From contig MU119386.1 in NCBI GenBank assembly GCA_014904845.1, positions 1-64,000 of the forward strand: 64,000 nt of DNA. The letters are read 5' to 3'. The notes beneath the pieces were generated by a model, which saw only the letters and a list, made by a program, of their open reading frames with translations, ran no database searches and had not been told where the DNA came from. Positions 33,354-45,079 of this stretch are shown here, piece after piece (the first letter of the stretch is position 1; the number at the start of each line of letters is the position of its first letter). This DNA comes from Acephala macrosclerotiorum. Lineage: Eukaryota > Ascomycota > Leotiomycetes > Helotiales > Mollisiaceae. The translations under genes and the position numbers were made by a program.

Positions 33354-35684
33354 TCAAACTGCGTGTTCTGCTACCTCCAAGACATCGAGAACTTGCTCTC
33401 GAAACGTTCGCAGGAACTTTGAGTCATTCTTATTTTCAGCCTCCACGTCAAATGCAGTCTCATGCCCATCCAGACACATCGAGACGATGCGCTGATACTT
33501 TTCTCCCATCGTGTAGCCCAGTCTAGCTTGGGTCTGCTCTCGGAACTGAGACTGAACCGCCTCACCACGTTTGCAATGCCGAAACCCGTTGGTTGTATCT
33601 AGCGAGAGGGTTATAGCTCGCTGCCATAGCCTGATTTCAAGGGGGATTACGCCTAAGGCTTGATATCCAAAAGGGTAAGTGAAAGCAACTGAGGGTTATA
33701 AGGGGAAAGAACGAACCGTAAATGTCATGAACCTTTTTGGCAGGTACACCTGGTCTGCCCCAGCGTTCGGGGTGCCGATATATGTTCCGCTCGATATTCC
33801 AGTCGTTTCTTCGACTCGAGAAATCAGACTCTAGTCGGCAGTATTCAGGTCCAAATAACCATGGCTCATCGTAGTCTTTTTCTTGAAGGAATATAATATT
33901 CTCACTTCGAAGATTTTTGTGTACCCAGCCATGACTGTGAAAGCAGTAGACAGCTTGGGCAATTTTGTGTGTGAGTTTGAATCTCTGCCCAAGAGCAGGT
34001 CGGTCAATACCTGGCGCAAGAGGTACCCTCTCAGTTGTTTCCTTTGGTACACATCCGTATGAATCTTGGGACGCTTCTTTGTATTCAATCAAGACTTCTT
34101 GTCCACCAATAGTGCCACAAATAAGGCTGTGTTTCGTCTCTTGAATGTTGAGAGACTCGAGCTCTACCTGTCGGGCGCCAGCACATCCATCGTTGGCTAA
34201 AATCATCATTACTGATGCAGAATTTGAGAGGCCAGTGCTCCGGGCTAGCTTGTTCCCTTCCAAAATATCAAGACCCTCAGCCGTTTGGGAACTTGAAGAA
34301 GAAAATATCAGTTCTCTGATTAAACGAAACAAACTCTTGTTGGATCGCTTTAGTCTCTCATATGTATCAATCGCCAGTCCTGGATCTGCAAGCTGCCTAT
34401 TCAAGGTACCCTCTTCAAGTGGCTTAACCTGCTCGACAGCGCTTAAAGTTTTCAAGAGGGCAGCCTTGTCATCCTTATCAGCAGAATCTAGCAGGCTATT
34501 CTCTGTTAGGCCAATTATCTCTTTTTGGGTGAGAAATTGCTGCAGTTTCTGCCGGTGGAAGAGAGCTCTTTCTATATCTATCGCCGCTACCGAGGAAGGG
34601 GCGGATGTTTTGACCCAAGAAGCAAGTTCTTTCACCTCGGGATCCTCGAGAAACTGTACTCTAAGGGTAATTGATGCAACAGATTCTCTGGGATGTATCA
34701 AAATTGATTGTGGCATTGGGGGTTGGGGAAGTGGTTTAAGGACAATGCTGCCGCCGTGGCTCTTCGCCGATCCAAAATGAAATGGACTCTCACTCAGCCC
34801 AGCAAGGTCGCTGGAGAGCCAACTGTGTAAGGCCAAGACCGAAATGCTACAGCTAGCTCTAGAAACTTCTTTCAGCTGAGAAATTATCGCGCTTGTAAAT
34901 GATCGTCTGCCAACACCAGCGGTAGTAAGGTTCATAGCGCAAGCTGCGAGAATTTCGATCTCTGGAGAACGTAAGCTTCGAGCAGCGAGTGATGCGTGGC
35001 AACAATCGAGAAGCAATAACATATCGCCATCGGCTGCATTGAGAGCGGGTTGAACGTCAGACCATCGTAAAATGGGTCCTCCTTGTTCTTTCCTATATGT
35101 AAAGACTGGCAGAAAGGTTCGTGTCTACTTGAGGACTGGGCATTATACGCTGCCAAAATAAGCTTGCGCTGTCTTTCAACTGTCTCGTCGTCTGGGTCGC
35201 CATGTCCCGCATAGTAAATGACGGTCAATGTGGATTCCAAGGAATGTTTAAGAACAAACTCTGATATTTCCCGCTGTAGCAATGCTTGAGATCTTATCAC
35301 AGGCAAAGGCCATGGTGTGGGTGTAAAGTGTGTTCATGATGTCTCTTCCTGTCTAGCGGTGAGATGAGGATATATATAACATTAAACACGTGACCACTCT
35401 AATAGATCTCCTAGTGGGAATAACGAAGATGTGAACTGATAGTGAAAATGTTCTTCTAGAACGCCTGTAAGTTTCTTGAGCTCTTTCTGGCAACCCAAAT
35501 CGTCCTCCTCCCAATAGAGGAGGAGAACGTTGACATGGGTGTAGTACTGCGTGCCGCCCACGAAATAATCACCAAGAGATCTTTTAAACTCATCCCTGAA
35601 GGTGTCGGACGCTGACAGATCCTTAGATAATGCTTCATTCAGCATGCCAGCCGTGGAACCTGTTATGTAGACAAAATGAAACAT
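33354..35684 (-). CDS. Caspase-like (C14) protease fused to a kinase-like domain (one frame break)
   Basis: The N-terminal exon from 35684 has HVNVLLLYWEEDDLGCQKELKKL, typical of fungal caspase-fold proteins. After a tentative intron (35293-35397) comes TVIYYAGHGDPDDE with the catalytic His. The frame breaks near 35112. WSDVQPALNAADGDMLLLLDCCHAS then gives the catalytic Cys. A linker of about 200 residues follows. The C-terminal kinase-like lobe has HSHGWVHKNLRSENIIF, where kinases have HRDLKxxN. No clear DFG is seen, and the segment ends NIYRHPERWG...HDIYALGVIPLEI, after an intron at 33659-33716. The stop is at 33354. The missing HRD Asp and DFG imply a pseudokinase like those of HeLo-type fungal cell-death proteins. 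Inferred role: regulated cell death or nonself response. Confidence 0.78.
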
Positions 35685-36239
35685 GGTGTTTTATTACCCA
35701 TATATATCTTCTCCATACCCAAAGTTGATAAGTCGAGGAAATTCTCAATTCGCATCAAAAACGAATGAGTCGGGTTAGGCGTCTTAGGCTGCTTTCCTCC
35801 TTAAGACAGATTCTCAACTACTCATACCCCTCATAGATTCCTTAGAGATAGGAGAGGTTTCAAGTATTTAGCTCTATGCAAACCGAGATAACTTTCCTTC
35901 ATTAAGGCTGTGCTTTTCCGGCCGGGCGATCGGGTCTCCACTGTCTTGAACAATGTGCCTCATCTGCTGCGGACAGATCTCTTGCGGGAATGCATGACTT
36001 ATATCCGTCCCTTCCTTAAATATTCAAATCTACTCCTCATAAAGCGGAAAGTTTATATCCTCGTTTCTGTCGCGAGATATCGTTTATATTAGACTTTCAC
36101 ACTTAATACCGCACTTCTGTTTTCTTCCCTCGGTATAGTGGCCTGGGCGAGTCGTCCAAAAATGGCTTGACGGTAATTCAGGTATTGCATTTTCGGATAT
36201 GGCGATTATGCATTTTTATAAAATCTATTTTGGTATATA
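35685..36239. other. Intergenic
   Basis: Upstream region of the caspase-like gene, becoming AT-rich towards 36240. No feature recognised. Confidence 0.4.
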
Positions 36240-37170
36240 GCCTATGATAAATTCTTTTACCTCTATGGGCGCAGAAGGACGGAGTAAATATTTGGAATCT
36301 CTAGCTAGGGGAGGGAGGTGGTTCTTGGATAGATGCTTGATGGAAAGTTGGCGGTGTTGGGAGGGATCCATCCCTAATTTGATGTGCGATCTGATGCTGG
36401 AAAGGGTTGTTACTGTCCTGCAGGGAATTGGTGGTCTGAAAACCTTGGAATACTGGGTGTTGTCCTCCGGGGATGGTATAGTTGATAGCTTGTGTTGGGT
36501 AGGTTCCATTTCTTGGTGGAGGTACATTTGGATATCCTATGCAATGATTAGGACTTGGGAATTACAGCTGTAGATGATATTGCATTGCCTGCAGGAGGTG
36601 GCGGATTATTGAGCTCGGAACTTGGACTGAACCGTGTGGTGTGAGGTGATGGTAATGTATATGGGTATATTATGAAGTTGTTGGATACCGATGTACGGAG
36701 AAACGAGGGACATTGAATTACCTGGAGGTCTGATCTGGCGATCTTGATGTAAAGTAGAAGGGAAGGATGTGTTCGATAAGGGTATTGTTGCAGCTTGTTG
36801 CAGCAGCTGATGCCGAAATCCTGGGTACTTTACTGCCATGATGAAGGCACGTTGCAGTCTTGATATTTCTCACGCAGCTACGAACCGATTGGCCATTTCC
36901 GAATTTACTCCCTCTCATCGTTCCGCCTCTTCATCACGAAATTGCGATTCTTGAATAGGAGGGGAGGGAGGCAATTGGTGTGCTGGCCGCAGAATGGGAG
37001 AACCACCAACAGGTGCGTGTGAGCAATAGAAACCTTCGACGATGACTTGCGATGATATGAGGCTGCGTGCAATGATATTTTGCTGCAAGAGATGCTTGAA
37101 GTGGCAGCTTGTGTGGAGGTGTTGTTGGACGTCCCTAGGAAACCATCTACAGGAGAAACTTTTTTATAAC
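36240..37170 (-). pseudogene. Eroded Pro/Gln/Asn-rich protein gene
   Basis: Reading leftwards from about 37170 one frame runs CRWFPRDVQQHLHTSCHFKHLL, then QVIVEGFYCSHAPVGGSPILR and IQESQFRDEEAER. TGA stops follow at 36915-36917 and 36870-36872, while the same frame continues as MAVKYPGFRHQLLQQAA. Later pieces are in shifted frames: PYTLPSPHTTRFSPSSELNNPPPPAG, then GYPNVPPPRNGTYPTQAINY and NSLQDSNNPFQHQIAHQ. The composition is clearly protein-like, with many Pro, Gln and Asn. Both TGA codons can derive from CGA by C-to-T change. The 5' end disappears into AT-rich DNA. I do not recognise the family. Confidence 0.6.
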
Positions 37171-37179
37171 GTAAAAGGA

Positions 37180-37480
37180 TTTCTCTTATAGCTATTAATT
37201 TTTTGATCTTGTTACAGGGTTTAAAACTGCTTAATAAAGCCCTTCGAACTGGATTGTTTAAAAAACTAATTATAAAACGCGAATATATTCATTTTAAAAC
37301 TTCGTAATATATTATTAAAACTTTAAAATTACGTTAATAAAAATAAAAATATTTTTATAAATATTTCGAAAAATAAAACTTTTTATTTAACTGCGGGTTT
37401 AAATATATATATATATATTTTTTACGGGTTTTATTAACTTATAATAAATAAGATATTATAAAAAAATTGGGATTGTAAAA
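37180..37480. repeat. AT-rich block
   Basis: Strongly AT-rich sequence next to the eroded gene, with many of the remaining C in CpG, as in the block at 1-1018. It is compatible with RIP spreading from a repeat into its flank. No open frame. Confidence 0.6.
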
Positions 37481-37698
37481 AATTTGGGACTGTGAAAGAG
37501 TTGGAGGGAAGCTGTCATAGGGCGCTGTCACGTGCCACACGTTCGCCCCTAGCCCGGCACTACTAGCCGAGCCTCAAAAGCCGAGCACCCGCTCGACTTT
37601 ACTTCTCTTCTTCAAGTTTCAGCAATAGAACTACTTCTCACTTGCTCCCTAGTCCAACCTTTTGGTGACCCCCTTACAGAAGCTGGGATTGTAAAAAA
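37468..37698. repeat. Segment bounded by 15-bp direct repeats
   Basis: TGGGATTGTAAAAAA occurs at 37468-37482 and again at 37684-37698. The 201 bp between the copies has normal GC content, unlike the AT-rich left flank, with pyrimidine-rich and GAGCC-containing stretches. This could be a small inserted element with a long target-site duplication, or part of an LTR. Not assigned to a family. Confidence 0.5.
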
Positions 37699-38582
37699 GC
37701 GGGGGGGCGCAAAGTAAAGATGTGGATCGCATTACGTAGTGTTTTGATATATCCACTTGTGAGTCTACTAAGTTCGTGAGCTTCAAGTCTGTGCTTTCGG
37801 TCCCTTTTGTTGCAGATCTCCCGCGCCCACTTGACCCTCCCTGTCAGCTGCCCTTTTGAGCAGTCTGTGCGTATAAGAGAGTTTCTCCTGTGGGTGGTTT
37901 CCTAGGGCGTTGATGGAGAAAGCGCATTCCGAGCAAGAAGTCTCTCCTTACTACCTGTAAGGATACGACCGGCAGGAGCCAAGACCCTCATGTAGGACCC
38001 GTCATCCGGGAATTTCATAGAGGAAGGTACGAGGCTTCGAGAAGCACGTGATCGAGATGCTTGGACAAGTGGAATGCATGCTTGGGACAATAGGATGATT
38101 AATAAGAGCTTGTACCTAATGCCCGCAACAAACAGGGATACTACCCCACAGCTAACGGAGAAATAAGGATTGGCTGACATTGTAGCTCATCACTTGAGCA
38201 GAGTGATCACTGACACCGATGCGGTAGTTGCTGGATATTAATGGAACGGACACTTCAGAAGTGAAGCTGGTAAAATGACATCGCAAGTCGTTGTAGCTGC
38301 ATGACTGGCGTGTTCCGCTAGCCGTACGAAACACCGATCCACACATTTCCCACGTGCTTGACAACTGAGGGAATTAACCTTAATTTCGTGATGGGCGCTC
38401 GGGCGCTCGGGCGAATTTTCGCGAAAAATCTCGAGCAACAAAATCTAGTACTTTCGTACTTTTTTGATCTCGAAAACAAGTGAAACTTAGAATATAGATT
38501 CTTTCATATAAGATTTATATTCAAACTAAGTATAGTAATTGTTATGAAAAAAGGGATTCGGGAATCGTGAATTTGGCGAGCG
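37699..38582. other. Intergenic
   Basis: About 0.9 kb with no recognised gene. It includes a CACGTG at 38045-38050 and a tandem GGGCGCTCGGGCGCTCGGGCG near 38393-38413. It turns AT-rich after 38430. Confidence 0.4.
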
Positions 38583-38940
38583 GGAATTTAATCCACTTTT
38601 AATAAGGCGCAACCAGTTTTAATTTTCCATACTTTTTTTATATCCACTCATTCACGAATGTAATCCGTTTCGAATAAGACGCAACTAGTTTTAATTCTTT
38701 TTATACTTTTTTATATCCCTTTACTTACGAATTTATCCGCTTCAAACAAAACGCAATTAGTTTTAATTTTTTTTATACTTTTTTATATCCCTTCATTCTC
38801 GAATTTATCCGCTTTGAAAACGTAACTAGTTTTAATTTTCTTTATACTTTTTTATATCCCCTCAGTCATGAATTTAATCCGCCTCGAACAAGACGTAACC
38901 AATTTTGATTTTTTTATGCTTTTTGGTATCCCTTCACTTC
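38583..38940. repeat. Five tandem copies of a 73-bp AT-rich repeat
   Basis: GAATTTAATCCGC-type starts occur at about 38583, 38656, 38729, 38801 and 38870, giving periods of 73, 73, 72 and 69 bp. Each unit contains AACTAGTTTTAATTTT and a TATACTTTTTTATATCCC segment. The array ends about 160 bp before the start codon of the SYG1-like gene at 39102. Confidence 0.9.
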
Positions 38941-39101
38941 AAGCCCATCGCGAATGCCCTCAATTGCTCTACCGATGCTGGCATCTGCTCTACTCCATCG
39001 TTCTTTGCATTGGACGGTGACATATCTTGCACCACTACCAATTGCAAAACCCAAAATATTGTCATTGTCAGTCTCGTCAGCCTTCTGTCTCTTGTTCCAG
39101 C

Positions 39102-42100
39102 ATGAAGTTTGCCAAAGAGCTGGAACAGGATCTCATTCCGGGTACTCACCTCATCGTGTTTCGAATCTGCGAACAATACTAATTAGTCCACAGAATGGCG
39201 AATCAAATACCTCGATTACAAAGCTGGGAAGAAACGAATCAAAGCTGTCTCGAGACTCTTCAATCGAATGAATGCTATTTCTCATACTCCTGCTCAGCCT
39301 ATTATTCGCCCCCAAACCAACGTTTATGGCTCGATATCGCTCTTCACACTACGAAACAAACCTCCTTCCTCGCGTCTGAATCTTGACGGTACCAACGATG
39401 GCCTAACAACCTCTCTGCGAGGATCTCTCGCTCCTCTAGGAGCAGATTCAAGATCCGATTCCGAGAATTCGGAGGAAGAACCACCATATAGCCAGCCATT
39501 GAAGAAGACACCTCCTACGGCCATACCCACGAAGAATAAATCCCTCGAAGGCCCTGAAGGACAATATAGAAGCTTTGTTGCTACCCCGCCTACCAAAACC
39601 CACAAACCCTTCGAGCTTCGAGGACCCGCGCTCACTCCCTCCCCGTCGGCCCACGAACAATCAGATATTGTAACTCCACTACCTGCCCTCAGACCCAATA
39701 CCAACAGGCTTCCATCTAGACGGAGAGTCTCAATCGCAGTTCCACAGCGAGCATATGGAGTTGGACAAACGCTTAGTCCGCGGAATAGTAATGGAACATT
39801 CAACAGCTTCCGCGATCGCATGTCGTGGGCTGAGAATGTTAGGCCTTTTATGCGAAGGAAGTTTTCTGTCGGTACATCTCTCACCCCCTCGGAATCGAGT
39901 TACTTGGACATAGACTTGGCCTTGGTAGACCAATTGAGGCAGCGGCAGAAGGATTTCTTCAATTGGATTGGCGGGGAGCTGGACAAGGTCGAGAAATTCT
40001 ACAAGTCGAAAGAGGAGCAAGCAGGAGAACGATTGAAGGTTCTACGAGAACAACTACATGTGATGCGGAATCGAAGAATCGAGCAAGCCGCTGCAACTCA
40101 ACATGCCAAAGCTAGACTTACTGGTCCGCACCCCGGTTCGAATTCGAAAGCATTGCAGTACATGCAAGAATCGCCAGAAACGCGATCTCGAAGTCAGCCA
40201 GAGCAGCCCCAGCACATCGAAGACCGTGACTATATCCGTCAGCCTCATTACAGCAATGATATCCCTTATCGGACGGCGAAGAGGAAGCTCAAGCTCGCTC
40301 TTCAAGAATTCTACCGAGGGATGGAGCTGTTGAAGTCGTATGCACTGCTTAATCATACTGCATTCCGAAAGATCAATAAGAAGTACGACAAGGCTGTGGA
40401 TGCTCACCCACCCTTGCAGTTTATGTCTGAAAAGGTCAACAAGGCATGGTTTGTCCAAAGTGATGTTCTTGACAGCCATCTGCATGCAGTCGAAGATCTA
40501 TTCGCTAGGTATTTCGAACGCGGCGATCACAAGATTGCAGTGGGCAAGTTGAGAACCTCACTTGGGCGACCGGCAGACCAGCCGCTGAACGCATTCCGAA
40601 ATGGGTTGTTGATTGGTACTGGCGCAGTCTTTACCATTCAAGGTGTCATCTATGGTGCCGAGCTCCTTTACGATGACGATCCTACGATCCGAGTACAAAC
40701 AAGCTATCTCTTACAAATCTACGCTGGCTATTTTCTTGCTCTATACTTATTTTCGTGGTTCTGCTTGGATTGTAGTATCTGGACTCGGAACAAGATCAAC
40801 TACCAATTCGTATTCGAGTTCGACCCAAGGAACCAATTGGATTGGCGACAACTTGCATCATTTCCTTCATTTCTGATCCTGCTTTTGGGTCTCTTTGTTT
40901 GGGCCAATTTTGCCCGATATAGTTCACCGGAGATGTACATATATTATCCGGTGATACTCATCTTCCTCACTGTTGTTTTGATTTTCCTCCCAGCACCGAT
41001 TTTGTTCCACAAGGGTAGAAGGTGGTTTGTATATGCACATGTAGGTCTACCCCCCGTGGTCGATAATTGCACTGACAAGTTTTAGTGGCGTTTATTGCTT
41101 GCGGGAATTTACCCCGTTGAATTTCGCGACTTCCTTTTGGGAGACATGTACTGCTCTCTGACCTATATGACTGGTGTAAGTTGCCTTCCTATTTAATCCT
41201 ATCCTTTCTAACTCGTCCCAGAATATCGAGCTATTCTTCTGTCTGTACGCACACTTCTGGAATAATCCCACCCAATGTAACTCAACGCACTCCCGCCTCC
41301 TCGGATTCTTCACCACCCTCCCCGGAATATGGCGAGCACTACAATGCATCCGACGTTACTACGACACCCGAAACATCTTCCCCCACCTAGTAAACTGCGG
41401 CAAATACACCTTCATGATTCTAAGCTACGTAACCTTATCCATCTACCGCATCGATCAAAAGCGTCACAACCTAGCCGTGTTCGTCCTCTTCTCAGCTTTA
41501 AACTCAATCTACACCTCAATCTGGGATCTTCTCATGGATTGGTCCCTCCTACAACCCCACGCTAACAAGAAATATCTCCGCTCCGTGAGAGGTTTTAAGA
41601 ATCAACACTGGTACTACGCAGCGATGACCCTAGACACGATTCTACGTTTCAATTGGATCTTTTACGCTATTTATACGGAAAACACGGTCTGTTCTTTTCT
41701 TGTCTCATTCTCCGAGGTTACGAGAAGAGGAGTGTGGATTTTATTCCGAGTCGAAAACGAACACTGCGCAAACGTTGCACATTTCAAAGCATCCCGAGAT
41801 GTTCCACTTCCATATCGCCTGGGGTCAGATTCTCAAGAGGACTTCGAGCGTGCGCACGGACGACCAGAATCCGCTATACAAGAAGGCAGCGAATCAACAG
41901 CCACATCTCCAGAAGTCGCAAGGAGAACCAGTACTCCAGCTCAACTTGAGGCTCAGGAGAGCACAGATCCGTTGAGAAGATGGTCAATATGGACGGTGAT
42001 GAATGTTGTGTTGGATGCTCATACGCAGGATTTCGAGAAGAAGAGGAGGCCGGAGAGGAGAGAGGAGGATAGTTTGTGGAGTAGTAGTCGGGATGATGAT

Positions 42101-42217
42101 GGGGAGGGTGGGACCAGTGATGTAGAGGATGAGGATGAGCAGGATGAGCAGGATGAGTTGGAGTTGCTGAGGGATAGGAGGCGGAGGGGAAAGGAGGAGG
42201 AAGATGATGGGTCGTAA
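39102..42217 (+). CDS. SPX-EXS domain protein, SYG1/XPR1 family
   Basis: Four exons, with introns at 39142-39193, 41041-41085 and 41176-41221, give about 990 residues. The start MKFAKELEQDLIP joins EWRIKYLDYKAGKKRIKAV, the conserved beginning of the SPX domain, which senses inositol pyrophosphates. A disordered Ser/Pro-rich insert of about 180 residues interrupts the SPX domain. The domain resumes at VDQLRQRQKDFFNWIGGELDKVEKFY, with the basic-helix part FRKINKKYDKAV. Membrane helices and the EXS domain follow (NCGKYTFMILSYVTLSIYR; RGVWILFRVENEHCANV). The tail is acidic and Arg/Glu-rich. Family members act at Golgi or plasma membrane in phosphate export or signalling. All key regions are intact and no frame breaks are present. 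Confidence 0.93.
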
Positions 42218-42408
42218 TGGAGGGGTGGTGAGTTGGATTCACGTTCATTACTCGGCTCCTCGACTCCTCGACTCCCTTGATGCATCTGCGATACATCGCC
42301 TCCTACAACCACACTCCACATTTTGCCTAACGTAATTTACACCAACTCCAACGACGATCACCAATCTCCCCCTTAAATCCCCAAAGAGTGCTGCCTTTCA
42401 TCAACACA

Positions 42409-43469
42409 ATGTTGACCCTCCTTTTCCCTCTCTTGACCTTCTTCCCACTCCAAGCAACAGCAAACTTCCTAAAGCGCGGCCTCCCATTCAACAACCCACC
42501 CAAATACATCCAGAACTGGAACGGTCCGGGCTCGCAAGTAAACTGGGCCTACAACTGGGATTCCTACATGGACCCCGCTTTCCCGCAGTATATGGAATTC
42601 ATTCCTATGCTTTGGGGTACAGGTTCCGACCACACTAACCAAGTCCGTTCCCCTTCTCTTTCCCTCGCTTCGCCCTGTCGTGGCACAAGACTGATATTGT
42701 TTGGCAGTGGTTTAATAACACCAATAGCGCATTAGCTCGTGGATCTGGACATCTGCTGTCGTTTAATGAACCCGATGGCTGTGGAGGCGGGCAATCTTGC
42801 ATCAATCCCAACGATGCCGCGAATGCGTATTGACAGTACATAATGCCTTTTGCGAATCGTGCGAACTTGGGAGCTCCTCTATCACTAACGGTGCTAGTGG
42901 GTTGCTTTGGCTGCAAGCTTTTCTGGGTGCTTGCTCGAGTAGGTCATTGGTTCCGATTCTATTTTTCATCTTATTGTGTTGAACATTCGAGGTCCTGTAT
43001 GGGGGGTGTGAGTAGTGGTGAAGGTTGAATGATGGGCGTGAATGAGAGGCGATAGACTGTAAGATAGACTTCATCACAATCCATTGGCACGACGGCGCAA
43101 CCAACGTCGCTTACTTCAAGAATTACGTCCAACAAGCATATAAAGCAGGAGGAGGCCGCCAAGTCTGGATCACTGAAGTAAGTCCCGCCCTCTTACCTCT
43201 CCTGTCTGTCCTCTCCCAACCCATCCAAACCCACCAACCATCACCCACATTGCCAAACCCAGCTAATTGGAACACAGTTCAACGGCACAGGCACCCCCCA
43301 ACAACAAACCCAATTTCTCCAAACAGCAATCCCATAGCTAGACGCACAACCATATGTCTTTCGCTATAGTTGGTTCTGGTGCCATCCTAGCTTCGACGGT
43401 GGGAGTTTGGTTGATGTGGCGGGCAATCCGACGCAATTAGGGAATGTGTTTGCTTCTACTCAGTATTGA
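42409..43469 (+). pseudogene. GH128-type secreted glucanase with stops and a frame break
   Basis: ATG 42409 begins a signal peptide (MLTLLFPLLTFFPLQATA). The body has YIQNWNGPGSQVNWAYNWDS and EFIPMLWG. An intron at about 42644-42708 leads to SFNEPDGCGGGQSC, where the NEPD Glu is the expected catalytic acid/base of GH128. ANAY is followed by an in-frame TGA (42831). A one-base break lies near 42876. SITNGASGLLWLQAFLGACS, then an intron at 42939-43055, leads to CKIDFITIHWHDGATNVAYFKNYV. A last intron (43178-43277) leads to FNGTGTPQQQ. A TAG at 43335 replaces the usual Trp of the PWLD motif, and the stop is at 43467. The fold is otherwise complete. The family cleaves beta-1,3-glucan at the wall. 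Confidence 0.82.
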
Positions 43470-44006
43470 GTGTTGATGGTAGGAGGAGGGCGGGCAGGAA
43501 AATTGGTTACTAGCTCTTCAATAACTGGACTTTCTGGGACACTGCTGAGATTGGCGGATATATGATCTCTGGGCTTCAGTGCTTGGAAGGTTATGCTTGG
43601 CTGGTCTTGCTTTATGGTTTCTCATCTTTGCGTCTTGAGCGTAATTGCGGGCACTTATTTTCTGGGTTTAAGTCCTTGAAAGTTTGGTCTGGTGGTTAGT
43701 CAAGCTCACTTGTCTTGATTTCGATAATCTGACATTCCTGGAACGTTGAAGATAGGGATACATTTGCCCTGGATTTTCTTTTAAGGTAGCTGAGCTAGTC
43801 TTGAGCATATTTTACGTTGGCTTTCGGGCATTGGATTTTCCAGCAAACAGTATTGCACTATATTTGAATAAGTCTTTTTTGAAAGCATTCATCTGATGAC
43901 CCTGCAACAGTGATCGCCACCACTCCTCAACTTCTACACCTCTTCTATTCAGACCTATTCATCACGTATCCTTCATTGTCCTATATATCTATTCTATCCT
44001 CTATAT
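43470..44006. other. Intergenic between convergent genes
   Basis: About 540 bp between the ends of the GH128 and SDR genes. No feature seen. Confidence 0.5.

Positions 44007-45079
<1,073 letters not shown>

Noticed and set aside
34145..34780. 211-codon frame on the plus strand
   Set aside because: Antisense to the linker of the caspase-pseudokinase gene, which shows family similarity on the minus strand.
37483..37683. Possible LTR ending in TTACA
   Set aside because: No matching TG...CA pair with short target duplication, primer-binding site or coding region. Kept only as an unassigned insertion.
39324..39884. 186-codon frame on the minus strand
   Set aside because: Antisense to the disordered part of the SYG1-like gene. 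Gly/Ser/Arg composition mirrors the sense codons.
42019..42321. Ser- and Pro-rich minus-strand frames
   Set aside because: Shadow of the GAG/GAT-rich acidic tail of the SYG1-like gene.
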